From Agrobacterium vitis (GTDB lineage: Bacteria; Pseudomonadota; Alphaproteobacteria; Rhizobiales; Rhizobiaceae): DNA of 64,000 nucleotides. The DNA is taken from contig NZ_CP146242.1 in assembly GCF_037039395.1 (NCBI RefSeq), positions 1,054,001 through 1,118,000 on the forward strand, in the 5' to 3' direction. Below the pieces are notes generated by a model that did no database searches, had not been told where the DNA came from, and saw only the letters and a list, made by a program, of their open reading frames with translations. Below, piece after piece: positions 35,183-44,080 of the stretch. The translations under genes were made by a program, and so were the position numbers. Positions within the stretch are counted from its first letter, which is position 1. Every line of letters starts with the position of its first letter.

Positions 35183-36481
35183 GTGGCAGTTTGGCTTGAG
35201 CAGGCATCGGACGATTTCGAGGCGCGGTTTACCGCATTTCTCACCACCAAGCGGGAAGTGTCCGAGGATGTAAACGCAGTCGTCAAAACCATTATCGACG
35301 ATGTGCGGGCGCGCGGCGATGCTGCCTTGGCGGAGTATTCGCATCGGTTCGATGGGCTGGATTTCGCAGTCACACCCATGCGCGTCACCGCAACTGAAAT
35401 CGACGCCGCCTTTGCCGAGGTCTCGCCCGAGCTTATCGATGCGCTGCATCTTGCCGCAGAGCGCATTGAGCGCCACCACGCCCGCCAGATGCCCAAGGAC
35501 GATATCTACGAAGACGCCATCGGTGTCGGTCTCGGCTCCCGCTGGACGGCCATTGATGCTGTTGGCCTCTATGTGCCGGGCGGCACGGCAAGCTATCCCA
35601 GTTCTGTGCTGATGAATGCCGTTCCGGCCCGCGTTGCTGGCGTGCCGCGCGTCGTCATGGTCGTGCCCGCCTCCGGCGGCGCCATCAATCCCACGGTGCT
35701 GGCTGCGGCAAAAATTGCTGACGTGACGGAAATCTACCGGATCGGTGGCGCTCAGGCTGTCGCCGCACTCGCCTATGGTACGGAAACCATCGAACCGGTC
35801 GCCAAGATCGTCGGCCCCGGCAATGCCTATGTGGCCGCCGCCAAGCGCCATGTGTTCGGCACAGTCGGCATCGACATGATTGCCGGCCCTTCGGAAGTGC
35901 TTGTCATCGCCGACAAAGATAATGACCCCGACTGGATTGCCGCCGATCTGCTGGCGCAGGCCGAACACGACCGGGGCGCTCAGTCGATCCTGATTACCGA
36001 CAGTCCGGACTTTGCCAAGGCGGTTGAGGCCGCCGTCGAGCGGCAGCTGAAAACGCTGAGCCGCAGCGAGACCGCCAGCGCCAGTTGGCAGGATTTTGGC
36101 GCGCTGGTCATTGTCCCGAACCTTGGTGCTTCCGTGCCGCTTGCCAACCGCATCGCCGCCGAGCATCTGGAGCTGGCAGTTGCCGATCCCGATGCGCTGA
36201 TGGCGGGCATTCGCAATGCCGGCGCGATCTTCATCGGTCGCCATACGCCGGAAGTGATCGGCGATTATGTCGGCGGCTCCAACCACGTCCTGCCAACGGC
36301 CCGTTCGGCGCGGTTTTCCTCCGGCCTGTCGGTGCTGGATTTCGTCAAGCGCACCTCGATCCTGCGGCTAGGCCCGCAACAGCTTAGGCAATTGGCGCCT
36401 GCAGCAATCGCCTTGGCCAAGAGCGAAGGGCTGGATGCCCATGCCAGATCCGTCGCCATTCGGCTCAATCTTGAGGACTAG
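35183..36481 (+). CDS. hisD: histidinol dehydrogenase HisD
   Basis: HisD carries out the last two steps of histidine synthesis, oxidising L-histidinol to L-histidine with NAD and zinc. The 432-residue protein starts at GTG 35183. It has the hallmark VGLYVPGGTASYPSSVLMNA, KIVGPGNAYVAAAKRHVFG, GPSEVLVIAD, the zinc/active region LAQAEHDRGAQSILIT, and EHLELAVADPD. The UPF0262 gene follows 3 bp later, so they are likely co-transcribed. Confidence 0.98.
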   Translation: MAVWLEQASDDFEARFTAFLTTKREVSEDVNAVVKTIIDDVRARGDAALAEYSHRFDGLDFAVTPMRVTATEIDAAFAEVSPELIDALHLAAERIERHHARQMPKDDIYEDAIGVGLGSRWTAIDAVGLYVPGGTASYPSSVLMNAVPARVAGVPRVVMVVPASGGAINPTVLAAAKIADVTEIYRIGGAQAVAALAYGTETIEPVAKIVGPGNAYVAAAKRHVFGTVGIDMIAGPSEVLVIADKDNDPDWIAADLLAQAEHDRGAQSILITDSPDFAKAVEAAVERQLKTLSRSETASASWQDFGALVIVPNLGASVPLANRIAAEHLELAVADPDALMAGIRNAGAIFIGRHTPEVIGDYVGGSNHVLPTARSARFSSGLSVLDFVKRTSILRLGPQQLRQLAPAAIALAKSEGLDAHARSVAIRLNLED

Positions 36482-36484
36482 CTG

Positions 36485-36958
36485 ATGGCCAAGGGCGACT
36501 TCAAGCTTTTCGATGTCGTTCTCGATGAAACGATCGGGCGCTCGACGCCCGATGTCGAGCATGAGCGGGCAGTGGCGATTTTCGATCTGATCGAGGAAAA
36601 CTCTTTCGAGCCAGTCGGTCATCCAGGTGGACCTTATCGCCTTAGCCTGTCCCTGGTGAATTCCCGGCTGGTGTTTACCATCACCACTCAGGAAGGCGAG
36701 GCTGTCGCCACTCATATCCTGTCGCTGACACCACTCAGGCGGATCATCAAAGACTATTTCATGATCTGCGAAAGCTATTACGAGGCGATCCGCTCCTCCA
36801 CACCCAGCCACATCGAGGCCATCGATATGGGACGGCGCGGCATTCATAACGATGGCTCGCAAACTCTGAAAGACCGGCTGAAAGACAAGATCAATCTCGA
36901 TTTCGACAGTGCCCGGCGGCTCTTCACGCTGGTCTGCGTGTTGTATTGGCGCGGCTGA
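36485..36958 (+). CDS. UPF0262 family protein
   Basis: A 157-residue protein of the alphaproteobacterial UPF0262 family. It has the characteristic [23 protein letters not shown] start, the middle [22 protein letters not shown] and the [16 protein letters not shown] block (here [14 protein letters not shown]). The function is unknown. It starts 3 bp after hisD and is followed 10 bp later by a phosphatase-like gene, so it is part of one transcript. Confidence 0.93.
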   Translation: MAKGDFKLFDVVLDETIGRSTPDVEHERAVAIFDLIEENSFEPVGHPGGPYRLSLSLVNSRLVFTITTQEGEAVATHILSLTPLRRIIKDYFMICESYYEAIRSSTPSHIEAIDMGRRGIHNDGSQTLKDRLKDKINLDFDSARRLFTLVCVLYWRG

Positions 36959-36968
36959 GGCGTCCGGC

Positions 36969-37472
36969 ATGAGCGAACCGACCCAAGACCCTACCGGCAT
37001 CAACGTCGATCATGGCCATGAGAGAGCCGTACCCCACTCCGTGCTGTTCCTCTGCGGCATGAATGCCGTTCGCTCACCCATGGCCGAGGCCCTTGCCAAG
37101 AGGTTGTTGCCATCAGGTGTCTATGTGGCCTCGGCGGGCGTGCGGCATGGCGAGCGCGACCCTTTCGTTGATGTGGTGCTGGATGAAATCGGGCTGTCGC
37201 TCGGCAAGCGCCAGCCACAGACCCTGGACGAGCTGGAGGATGACTTTTTCGACTTGGTCGTCACTCTCGCCCCCGAAGCGCATCATGCCGCCCTGGAACT
37301 GACACGCTCCTCTTCCGTTGAGGTGGTGTATTGGCCGATGCCGGACCCAACCGTGGAGGCCGATACCCGCGACCAGCAACTGGCCGCCTATCGCGAGGTG
37401 CGAGACCGGCTGGCGGTGCTGATCGAGCAGCGCTTCAGACGGCCGGGAACAAGCCCGCTAGGCGGCGTTTGA
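36969..37472 (+). CDS. low-molecular-weight phosphatase / arsenate reductase-like protein
   Basis: A 167-residue protein of the LMW tyrosine phosphatase fold. The phosphate-binding loop CX5R is present as CGMNAVRS (in VLFLCGMNAVRSPMAEALAK), and the general acid Asp is likely the one in WPMPDPT. The start ATG 36969 follows UPF0262 closely. The substrate (protein tyrosine, or arsenate) cannot be decided from sequence. Confidence 0.9.
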   Translation: MSEPTQDPTGINVDHGHERAVPHSVLFLCGMNAVRSPMAEALAKRLLPSGVYVASAGVRHGERDPFVDVVLDEIGLSLGKRQPQTLDELEDDFFDLVVTLAPEAHHAALELTRSSSVEVVYWPMPDPTVEADTRDQQLAAYREVRDRLAVLIEQRFRRPGTSPLGGV

Positions 37473-37593
37473 AACAAATTCGAAAAGCCCGATCTACAAG
37501 GTTCACAAAAGCCCAGTGATTGTGTAGGTTCCGGCCACATTTTGACCGGGGCGGTAGCCGCCTCGACGAAACACACAGAAAGACAAGGCATCA

Positions 37594-37812
37594 ATGGCTA
37601 AAGAAGAAGTCCTCGAATTCCCCGGTGTCGTTACGGAACTGCTGCCGAACGCCACATTCCGGGTGAAGCTCGAAAACGAACACGAAATTATCGCCCATAC
37701 GGCTGGCCGTATGCGCAAGAACCGCATCCGCGTGCTGGCTGGCGACAAGGTCCTGGTGGAAATGACACCCTACGACCTGACCAAGGGCCGTATCACCTAT
37801 CGCTTCAAGTAA
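37594..37812 (+). CDS. infA: translation initiation factor IF-1
   Basis: IF-1 binds the ribosomal A site during initiation. The 72-residue S1/OB-fold protein, [20 protein letters not shown] to [12 protein letters not shown], has the standard length and sequence. About 120 bp upstream (37473-37593) may carry its own promoter. maf follows after 16 bp. Confidence 0.98.
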   Translation: MAKEEVLEFPGVVTELLPNATFRVKLENEHEIIAHTAGRMRKNRIRVLAGDKVLVEMTPYDLTKGRITYRFK

Positions 37813-37828
37813 CGGCGAGGAGCCGCCT

Positions 37829-38449
37829 ATGGCCGGCAAACGCAAGCTGATCCTGGCTTCAGGCTCCCCCCGCCGCGTCGAACTGCTACGGCAGGTGGGC
37901 CTGGAAGCCGATCGGCTGATGCCGATGGATCTGGACGAAAGCCCCTTGAAGAACGAGCAGCCGCGCTCGCTGGCGCGCCGCTTGGCAACCGACAAGGCCA
38001 AAGCCGCCCTGGAGGCCAGTGCTGACGAGGCGGAGTGGAAAGGCGCTTTCATCCTGGCGGCCGATACGGTGGTTGCCGTTGGCCGTCGGGTGCTGCCGAA
38101 GACCGAATATAGCGATGAGGCCATTGCCGCTCTCAACCTGGTTTCCGGCCGCAATCACTGGGTGTTTACCGGTGTCTGCCTGATTACGCCGGATCGCAAG
38201 ATCCGCCAGAAGGTGGTGGAAAGCAAGGTACGCTTCAAGCGTCTGTCGGAAGCGGAAATCAACGCCTATATCCTGTCCGGTGAATGGCGTGGCAAGGCTG
38301 GCGCCTATGCCATCCAAGGCATTGCCGGCAGTTTCGTACAAAAACTGGTCGGCTCTTATTCCAATGTCGTCGGCCTGCCCCTGTATGAAACCGTGCAATT
38401 GCTGGCTGGCGAAGGCATGGATGTGCAAGCCCGCTGGTCGGAAGGATGA
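37829..38449 (+). CDS. maf: Maf-like nucleoside triphosphate pyrophosphatase
   Basis: Maf proteins hydrolyse non-canonical or canonical NTPs to NMP and pyrophosphate. The 206-residue protein has the N-terminal [19 protein letters not shown] and the conserved ILAADTVV (catalytic Asp). Then come [14 protein letters not shown] and [31 protein letters not shown]. It lies between infA and yacG, a common alphaproteobacterial order. Confidence 0.95.
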   Translation: MAGKRKLILASGSPRRVELLRQVGLEADRLMPMDLDESPLKNEQPRSLARRLATDKAKAALEASADEAEWKGAFILAADTVVAVGRRVLPKTEYSDEAIAALNLVSGRNHWVFTGVCLITPDRKIRQKVVESKVRFKRLSEAEINAYILSGEWRGKAGAYAIQGIAGSFVQKLVGSYSNVVGLPLYETVQLLAGEGMDVQARWSEG

Positions 38450-38507
38450 GCAGCCCCGGCAGGCAGGCCCCAGCGCGTGAAGGCTGATGCCAAGCAAAGG
38501 ATGACAC

Positions 38508-38717
38508 ATGAGTGACGAGCCAGCACATACCGCCAAGGTGGAACCCTTGCGCAAACCCCTCCCCTGCCCGGAATGCGGCCATCCATCCCACCGCGAACAC
38601 TATCCCTTCTGCTCCGACCGCTGCCGCACCCAGGATCTGTCGCGCTGGCTGAAAGGCTCCTATGCCATTCCCGTGGCCGAAGACGAATCCAACCCGGATG
38701 ACGACGGTCGATTCTGA
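38508..38717 (+). CDS. yacG: zinc-binding protein YacG (DNA gyrase inhibitor family)
   Basis: A 69-residue zinc-ribbon protein; the E. coli homologue binds GyrB and inhibits gyrase. The four Cys ligands are in CPECGHPSHREHYPFCSDRC, followed by RTQDLSRWLKGSYAIP. Its length fits the family. It lies after maf and before tRNA-Phe. Confidence 0.93.
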   Translation: MSDEPAHTAKVEPLRKPLPCPECGHPSHREHYPFCSDRCRTQDLSRWLKGSYAIPVAEDESNPDDDGRF

Positions 38718-38910
38718 ACCGGGACAGCCATTGCAATTTCAGCGTAAGCTTCTGTTTTAAAATACCTTTCAATCTTTTTACATGCATCGTCAAAAAAGTG
38801 TCTTTTGGCGCTGGACATGAAAAATTTAGATGGTATAACCGCGCTGCTTCCGGGGAAAAGTTTTCCCCTAACGGCAAACAACCCTGAAACAAGGTATGTT
38901 TGGCCAGGAT

Positions 38911-38986
38911 GCCCGGATAGCTCAGTTGGTAGAGCAGCGGATTGAAAATCCGCGTGTCGGTGGTTCAAATCCGCCTCCGGGCACCA
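38911..38986 (+). tRNA. tRNA-Phe (anticodon GAA)
   Basis: The acceptor GCCCGGA / TCCGGGC pairs, the D-arm AGCTCAGTTGGTAGAGC is canonical, and the anticodon stem GCGGA / TCCGC encloses TTGAAAA (anticodon GAA). The T-loop is GTTCAAATC and CCA is encoded. Confidence 0.98.
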
Positions 38987-39195
38987 TTATTTCAAGTAAA
39001 ATTTCCTATATTCCTTGCTTCATGTGGTTATGAAGTCCATGGCCACGCCAAGGCTCGCACCAGTTTGTCATCTTAAAACAGCATCGAAAGCTGCGGACAC
39101 CTCTCCTATTTTGTGCGTTTGATAACAGAATGGCACGGAATTGTTGTTGATCCTTTGCATCCGTAGAAACGGAGTGGATGGCGCAGCAAGGTCTT
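38987..39195. other. gap between tRNA-Phe and repeat
   Basis: About 210 bp with no recognised gene. An ATG at 39178 with GGAG just upstream opens a 40-codon frame that runs through the repeat at 39196-39300 and stops at its terminal TAG. Confidence 0.4.
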
Positions 39196-39300
39196 TTGGA
39201 GCTTGTCAGGGAAAAGTGGAATCCGACTTTCTCGAAAAGACAAACGAAAACAACAAGAGTGAGAGAATGGCTGGTTCAATCTGACCCTGACAGACTCTAG
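39196..39300 (+). repeat. 105-bp terminal-inverted repeat (family B), copy 1
   Basis: It starts TTGGAGCTTGTCAGGGAAAA and ends CCCTGACAGACTCTAG. It matches the copy at 48037-48141 (opposite strand) at about 85 of 105 positions without a gap, by hand count. The two ends are inverted copies (consensus CTAGAGTYTGTCARG). Frame 1 is open and ends at the terminal TAG, as in the other copy. It lies 8 bp before the glycosyltransferase start. Confidence 0.85.
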
Positions 39301-39308
39301 ATCGTGAG

Positions 39309-40442
39309 ATGCCGATGCCGAAGCTTTCTGTTTGTATTCCTGTGGAGCCGGGCCATGTCCTGCCAGTCCATCTGGTTACGGAGCTCCTGAAGAATGAGAC
39401 CGCTGATCTGGAAATCATTCTCTCCGGCTTTGGCGACACAGTGCATCGTCCTGGGCAATTCGCGGACATAGCGGCGCGCGATAGACGCTTGCGCCTTCTG
39501 CCACCTGCGCCGGAAACCCTTTCGGCAGCCCAGCTCTGGATCGGTACCTTGGCTGCGGCTGAGGGCGATTGGGTGTCGCTTGTCCATCCCGAAGACATGA
39601 TCGAGCCGGATCTTCCCGAGCTGCTCTCCTCTCTGGAAATAAAACATCCCCAAGTGGATGCGTTGGGATGGAGTGCATTTCAGATCTCGGCGGATGCACC
39701 GCGCCATATCAAGACCAATGTGGCGATCCCGGTGCTGCATAATATTACCGAATTTGAGAAGGCTCCGATGCTCGAGGCTTTCTTTCATTGGAAAGAGGCA
39801 CGGCAAGTGCCGCGCATGCCCTTCGGTCTTTATCATGGGGCCATCAAGCGCAGCCTGATCGATAGTGTACTTTCGGCTTGCGGCGCACTGAGTTGGCTAA
39901 CCCTGGTGCCACACTATGAGTGGGCGGCCCGCGTGCTGCTGTTTGCCAATGCACTGGCCTTTTGCAATCGCCCCCTGTCCGCCGTGCATGCACAACCGTT
40001 CCAGCCCCGTCCCGTGCCATCCGCCATCAAGGATTTTCCGCTGCATGCCGGAATAGGCTTGACGGCTGCCATTGCCGAGGTCCAGGCCCGAGTGCTGATG
40101 GAGCTTGGCAGCGAATGGGCAGGCTTTGGCGAGGATTTCGTCCGCGCCTGTATGTATGACTGTGCTTTCGAACATTCCGCTGGCCCGTTTCGGGCAAAAT
40201 ATGAGGCCTATTCCCGTGCCTTTATGTCCATGCCGGGCGGTCAGGTATTGGCCCGGGCCTTCGCACCACCCTTTTCTGCCACACCCTATGAAGACAGACA
40301 GCAGGGCCTGCATGGCAAGGTTCTGTTGGTAGACCGCTTCATTGGCAATGCCGTCAACGCCCAGCAGTTCTACGCCGTGGCGCGCAGCATGATGACGCCA
40401 ATCAGGATCATCGCGGAGCCAAACGCCCGCGCGAGTGCCTGA
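39309..40442 (+). CDS. glycosyltransferase-like protein (GT2-type N terminus)
   Basis: A 377-residue protein whose start (LSVCIPVEPGHVLPVHLVTEL) and following region (WIGTLAAAEGDWVSLVHPEDMIEPDLPELL, with an HPED/DXD-like site) resemble GT2 glycosyltransferases. The rest is similar in layout to the glycosyltransferase at 42616. The N-terminal part is more diverged than usual (for example it lacks a clear DNxSxD motif), so the transferase call is moderate. It is the only gene of this locus besides the methyltransferase at 41581 that is on the plus strand. Confidence 0.7.
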   Translation: MPMPKLSVCIPVEPGHVLPVHLVTELLKNETADLEIILSGFGDTVHRPGQFADIAARDRRLRLLPPAPETLSAAQLWIGTLAAAEGDWVSLVHPEDMIEPDLPELLSSLEIKHPQVDALGWSAFQISADAPRHIKTNVAIPVLHNITEFEKAPMLEAFFHWKEARQVPRMPFGLYHGAIKRSLIDSVLSACGALSWLTLVPHYEWAARVLLFANALAFCNRPLSAVHAQPFQPRPVPSAIKDFPLHAGIGLTAAIAEVQARVLMELGSEWAGFGEDFVRACMYDCAFEHSAGPFRAKYEAYSRAFMSMPGGQVLARAFAPPFSATPYEDRQQGLHGKVLLVDRFIGNAVNAQQFYAVARSMMTPIRIIAEPNARASA

Positions 40443-40504
40443 AGCCAGAGTCAGGATGCATGCGATAAACTATGGCAAAAGCATTAACCGGCATCCATTC
40501 CTCC

Positions 40505-41356
40505 TCAGTCGGGCTTGATCGCCTCAACATTGCACACGCCGACCACCGCCAGGGGATCGGAAGGATGGATCTCCGCCGTTCCGAATTCCAGTAGGTCGCG
40601 GCGGCTATAGTCATCGGCGATACGTTCCACCAGCGCCCGAATGGTGATCGCCTTGCCGGAGCAGATATTGATCGCGCCGGTTTGTCCGGTATCGACCACG
40701 CCGGCAATCATCTTTCCCGCCTCTTTCACATCCAGAAAATCGCGCCATTGCGTGCCCTTGGAAAGCTTGGCAACGACACCTTGCTCGAGGCGCTGCCTCA
40801 CGTAAGGCACAAGACGGGCCGGATGCTCGCCTTCCCCATAGAGATAAAAGATCCGGCACCAGGAAAACCCAAGGCCAAGGCCTGCGAAATACCGGTCCAA
40901 CATCTGGTAGGTGGAAAGCTTGGCGGCAGCATAAAGCGTCTTCGGCTCAAGAGGCGAATCCACGGTCAAATGGTCTGATGGCAGGCGATATTCAACACAA
41001 GTGCCAAGGCCGATGAAATGGGCAACGCCAGCACGGGCCGCCCCTTGCGCCAAGGCCAAACTGCCGGTGACGCAGTGAAAATTCAGCGGCGAATCCAGAT
41101 ATTTCCCCGCCTCCACATACCAGGCGGCGTGGATGACCGCGTCGCAGCCCTGGCACTGGGTCGCCCACCAATCGGCCGATTGCGCAAAGACATCCGCCGT
41201 CTCGATCACTCTTGCGGCACGGCCCTCTGTGGCAAGAACGCTTGAGGATTGTGGCCGCACGACAGCCACCACGCTGTGTCCGGCGTTCAGCAGAGCACGG
41301 TGTATCTGCCTCCCGACAAAGCCCGTCGCTCCCGTCAACAGTATCGTCTTGCCCAT
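40505..41356 (-). CDS. NAD-dependent sugar epimerase/reductase
   Basis: An extended short-chain dehydrogenase acting on nucleotide sugars, 283 residues. It has the nucleotide-binding motif LLTGATGFVGRQIH and the catalytic YAAAK, with TCVEY nearby. The closest general match by eye is to 4-ketoreductases and epimerases of deoxysugar pathways. With the rfbF/rfbG/rfbC/C-methyltransferase set on the same strand it could supply the final 4-keto reduction; this is inference. The start ATG 41356 has GGAG 8 bp upstream; GTG 41365 is an alternative. Confidence 0.85.
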   Translation of the reverse strand: MGKTILLTGATGFVGRQIHRALLNAGHSVVAVVRPQSSSVLATEGRAARVIETADVFAQSADWWATQCQGCDAVIHAAWYVEAGKYLDSPLNFHCVTGSLALAQGAARAGVAHFIGLGTCVEYRLPSDHLTVDSPLEPKTLYAAAKLSTYQMLDRYFAGLGLGFSWCRIFYLYGEGEHPARLVPYVRQRLEQGVVAKLSKGTQWRDFLDVKEAGKMIAGVVDTGQTGAINICSGKAITIRALVERIADDYSRRDLLEFGTAEIHPSDPLAVVGVCNVEAIKPD

Positions 41357-41580
41357 GCCTGCCACTCCAATTTTTCTATCTGCGATACCCCTCGGCGCAG
41401 CGAGATTTCAGGAAGATACCGCCGATACGACGCATTGCACGCCATAAGACGCCAACCCATTTATGTCTTCAAGAGACACCCTGCTTATTCAACCATCATT
41501 ACAGCCACAGACACGTCAGGCTCACGCAGGTAAGGCAGCCTAGCGTCTGCGAAGGCAGGCAATAACTGAACGGACCCGCA

Positions 41581-42393
41581 ATGAATACTGTCGAAGATTT
41601 CAAGGCTTTGGTAAGCCGTAACATCCAGTCGATCGGCGAGAGCAAGGAATTCCTCGATTTGTCCAATCGCTGGATCGAGACATGCATACCGCTGGGCTAT
41701 ATGTATAATTTCAGCTGGCTGGGCCGGCCCATCATCCAGATCCCGCAGGACAGCTATGCTATCCAGGAGATGATCTGGTCGGTCAAACCGGATCTGGTGA
41801 TCGAAACCGGCATAGCCCATGGCGGCTCGCTGGTGATGAGCGCCTCCATGCTGGCAATGATCGATTATTGCGAGGCCGTGGAAAAAGGCGAAATGCTGGA
41901 CCCCAAGGCCAGCCGCCGCAAGGTGCTCGGCATCGACATCGATATCCGCGCCCATAACCGTGCCGCCATCGAGACACATCCAATGAGCCACAAGATCAGC
42001 ATGATCGAGGGCTCTTCCGTCGCCGCGGACATCATTGCCAAGGTCAAGGACGCAGCCAAAGGCTACGAAAAGGTCATGGTTTTCCTCGATTCCAACCATA
42101 CCCATGAGCATGTCTTGCAGGAACTGGAGCTTTATGCGCCGCTTGTCTCCAAGGGCTCCTATTGCGCTGTCTGGGATACGCTGGTGGAGGACATGCCGGA
42201 AAGCATGTATCCCGAACGGCCCTGGGGTCCGGGCGACAATCCCAGAACCGCGGTCTGGGAATATATGCGACGCTTGGAGCAGGAAGGCCGTACGGCTGCC
42301 GATGGCACGCCGCTGCACCTTGAATACGACCACGGGCTGGAGCACAAAATCGCCATCACCGTTTCACGCGATGGATTTCTGCGGCGGGTGTGA
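41581..42393 (+). CDS. CmcI-type SAM-dependent O-methyltransferase
   Basis: A 270-residue protein of the cephalosporin hydroxylase/CmcI family, in which many members O-methylate rhamnose or other sugars in surface glycans. Seen are IIQIPQDSYAIQEMIWSVKP, the SAM site DLVIETGIAHGGSLVMSASM, VLGIDIDIRAHN, ISMIEGSS and the metal/active block VMVFLDSNHTHEHVLQELEL. The methyl acceptor is unknown; a deoxysugar of the local polysaccharide is a reasonable guess. It is on the plus strand, convergent with the glycosyltransferase at 42616, with a large palindrome between. Confidence 0.9.
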   Translation: MNTVEDFKALVSRNIQSIGESKEFLDLSNRWIETCIPLGYMYNFSWLGRPIIQIPQDSYAIQEMIWSVKPDLVIETGIAHGGSLVMSASMLAMIDYCEAVEKGEMLDPKASRRKVLGIDIDIRAHNRAAIETHPMSHKISMIEGSSVAADIIAKVKDAAKGYEKVMVFLDSNHTHEHVLQELELYAPLVSKGSYCAVWDTLVEDMPESMYPERPWGPGDNPRTAVWEYMRRLEQEGRTAADGTPLHLEYDHGLEHKIAITVSRDGFLRRV

Positions 42394-42413
42394 CGGCTGG
42401 AAGATCTTTGATA

Positions 42414-42457
42414 AGCGACAACGCCATGCGTTTTATAAAACGCATGGCGTTGTCGCT
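42414..42457. repeat. 44-bp perfect palindrome
   Basis: AGCGACAACGCCATGCGTTTTA and its exact mirror form a perfect 22-bp stem with no loop. It is centred on GCGTTTTATAAAACGC, the core also seen at 18229-18242. It lies between two convergent genes and may terminate both. A second repeat follows at once. Confidence 0.85.
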
Positions 42458-42468
42458 TTCTATATTTG

Positions 42469-42522
42469 CTGCATAAATTTCTCCTCAAATCGATCCCGAT
42501 TTAAGGAAACGAGCAATAAATT
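42469..42522. repeat. diverged copy of the CTGCATAA palindrome family
   Basis: CTGCATAAATTTCTCCTCAA then ATCGATCCCGATTTAAGGAA matches the left half of the palindrome at 20019-20070 closely and has an imperfect right arm. Confidence 0.6.
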
Positions 42523-42615
42523 ACCTCACCGTTAGATGGCTGAAAAGTCACTACGACTGTGAGGTAGCACGGTAGATAGCTTGGTCGATCTCTGAAGAAA
42601 GGGAGGCGATTAAGT

Positions 42616-43956
42616 TCAGCGCCGCCGGCCTCTGGTATGTCGGTCATTGCGCATGGCGACCGGCTTGCCGGGAGCTGCTTTTTCAGAACTGGCAACACGC
42701 ATATTTCCTTCGAGCCGCATAAGTTCGTTGGTGGCAAACTCCTCTTCGTTCTGCAGACGCAAGCCTGTCGGACGGACGAGAATATCGTCGGGAGCCACAA
42801 CCATCGCCGAGACGACATCCCAAAGCTCGGCGGGGGACGTTGCCCCAGCGATATCGGCAAGCACCATCACCCCTGCAGAGGTCGCGCCGCTCATGGGCGT
42901 CACGGGTACGTCGCCGCGCCAGACCGGTTGGTAATGTAAAAGAAACCTTCCACCCTGCCAATTGCGGAAGGCCGTCTCGTAACCTGCGCGAATGATGTCA
43001 AAGGCCTCCCTGTCTCGATAGGTTTCGGTATTGAGTGCGCAGGCGCCTGCATAGCCCTTTTCCCACCCCGTATAGTTGACATTATAAGTCTTCCGGAACC
43101 ATTGCTGGGTGACGCCAATGGTCGCCGTACAGCCCAGAAAGGAGCTGAATGGGAAATCCCGCAGCGTCGGGTCTTCATCAAAATTCTTGCCGAATTCGTC
43201 CATGAAAATTTTGGCCCGCATCTTGGTGTCTTCCAAGCGGCCGATGGAAAAAGAATTGCTCTGGGGGCAGGCTCCAAGCACTGAAAATGGCCGTTGGCAC
43301 ACCACGAAGTCCTGCGCTTCACAGATCACTTTCATCGCAATATCGTAGTCGACAACCGGATGCTCAAAGTAACGGTGATGATATTTGGCATAGATCCGAT
43401 CCAGCAGCCTTCGCCTGATAGCGGAATGGTAGATGGAAAAGCCCGACGTTGGAACGGATGTCGACTCGTGCCAGCCAAACATCCGGCGCATCGGTTCCGC
43501 CCTGGGTAAACGGATGACGCTTCGATCAAACGGCACAACCACGGTACAGACCGCTTCTCCTTCAACCGGCCAGGAATAATTCAAAATCCCCCAGGATAAT
43601 GCCTCCGTATCCGGATTAATCTTGACAATCCGCAGGATCAGTCCGGCGACGTCCGGCTCGATGAAATCGTCGTCGCCGATGAACACCACCCACTCGCCTC
43701 GGCTGGCATGAATCGTCCGCTCCCAATTGTCCATCATCGACAGGACACGATCGGTTGTAGGAAGATAGACAATACGCTCATCCGTCGCGAGGTCCGCCAT
43801 GAAATCGTTCATCACGGTGGGATCGTCGGAATTGTCGGTAAAAATGAACTCGACGTCGGTGCGCGTGTTGCGCAACAGTCCCGCAATGGTCTTTTGGAAA
43901 TAGATTTGCCGGTTGCGCGAAGGGACGCAAATCGAAAGGGTTGGCTTGTCGGTCAT
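42616..43956 (-). CDS. GT2-family glycosyltransferase
   Basis: A 446-residue glycosyltransferase with a GT-A domain at the N terminus: LSICVPSRNRQIYFQKTIAG, VEFIFTDNSDDPTVM and GEWVVFIGDDDFIEPDVAGL (DDD, the metal-binding position). The remaining about 300 residues form a less conserved C-terminal part. The start ATG 43956 has AGGAG 8 bp upstream; the frame is open 12 codons further. It lies 124 bp after the C-methyltransferase on the same strand and may be in the same transcript. Confidence 0.88.
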   Translation of the reverse strand: MTDKPTLSICVPSRNRQIYFQKTIAGLLRNTRTDVEFIFTDNSDDPTVMNDFMADLATDERIVYLPTTDRVLSMMDNWERTIHASRGEWVVFIGDDDFIEPDVAGLILRIVKINPDTEALSWGILNYSWPVEGEAVCTVVVPFDRSVIRLPRAEPMRRMFGWHESTSVPTSGFSIYHSAIRRRLLDRIYAKYHHRYFEHPVVDYDIAMKVICEAQDFVVCQRPFSVLGACPQSNSFSIGRLEDTKMRAKIFMDEFGKNFDEDPTLRDFPFSSFLGCTATIGVTQQWFRKTYNVNYTGWEKGYAGACALNTETYRDREAFDIIRAGYETAFRNWQGGRFLLHYQPVWRGDVPVTPMSGATSAGVMVLADIAGATSPAELWDVVSAMVVAPDDILVRPTGLRLQNEEEFATNELMRLEGNMRVASSEKAAPGKPVAMRNDRHTRGRRR

Positions 43957-44080
43957 CGAGGGTCTCCTGGATCTACGCTTTGTGCCAGCCACTATTTGGC
44001 GCTGATTGTATCGCCGGGACGTGGCAGCGTGTCTCTCGGCAGGATCGGCTGGCTCTCCTGCGTTATAGTGGCGTCCGCCG

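Noticed and set aside
34760..36286. 508-codon open frame opposite hisD and DUF2948
   Set aside because: It spans two well-supported genes on the other strand and shows no family features.
39178..39300. 40-codon open frame running through the first 105-bp repeat, considered as a small gene
   Set aside because: Not listed as a gene because most of it is repeat sequence and there is no independent evidence of translation; kept as part of the repeat finding.
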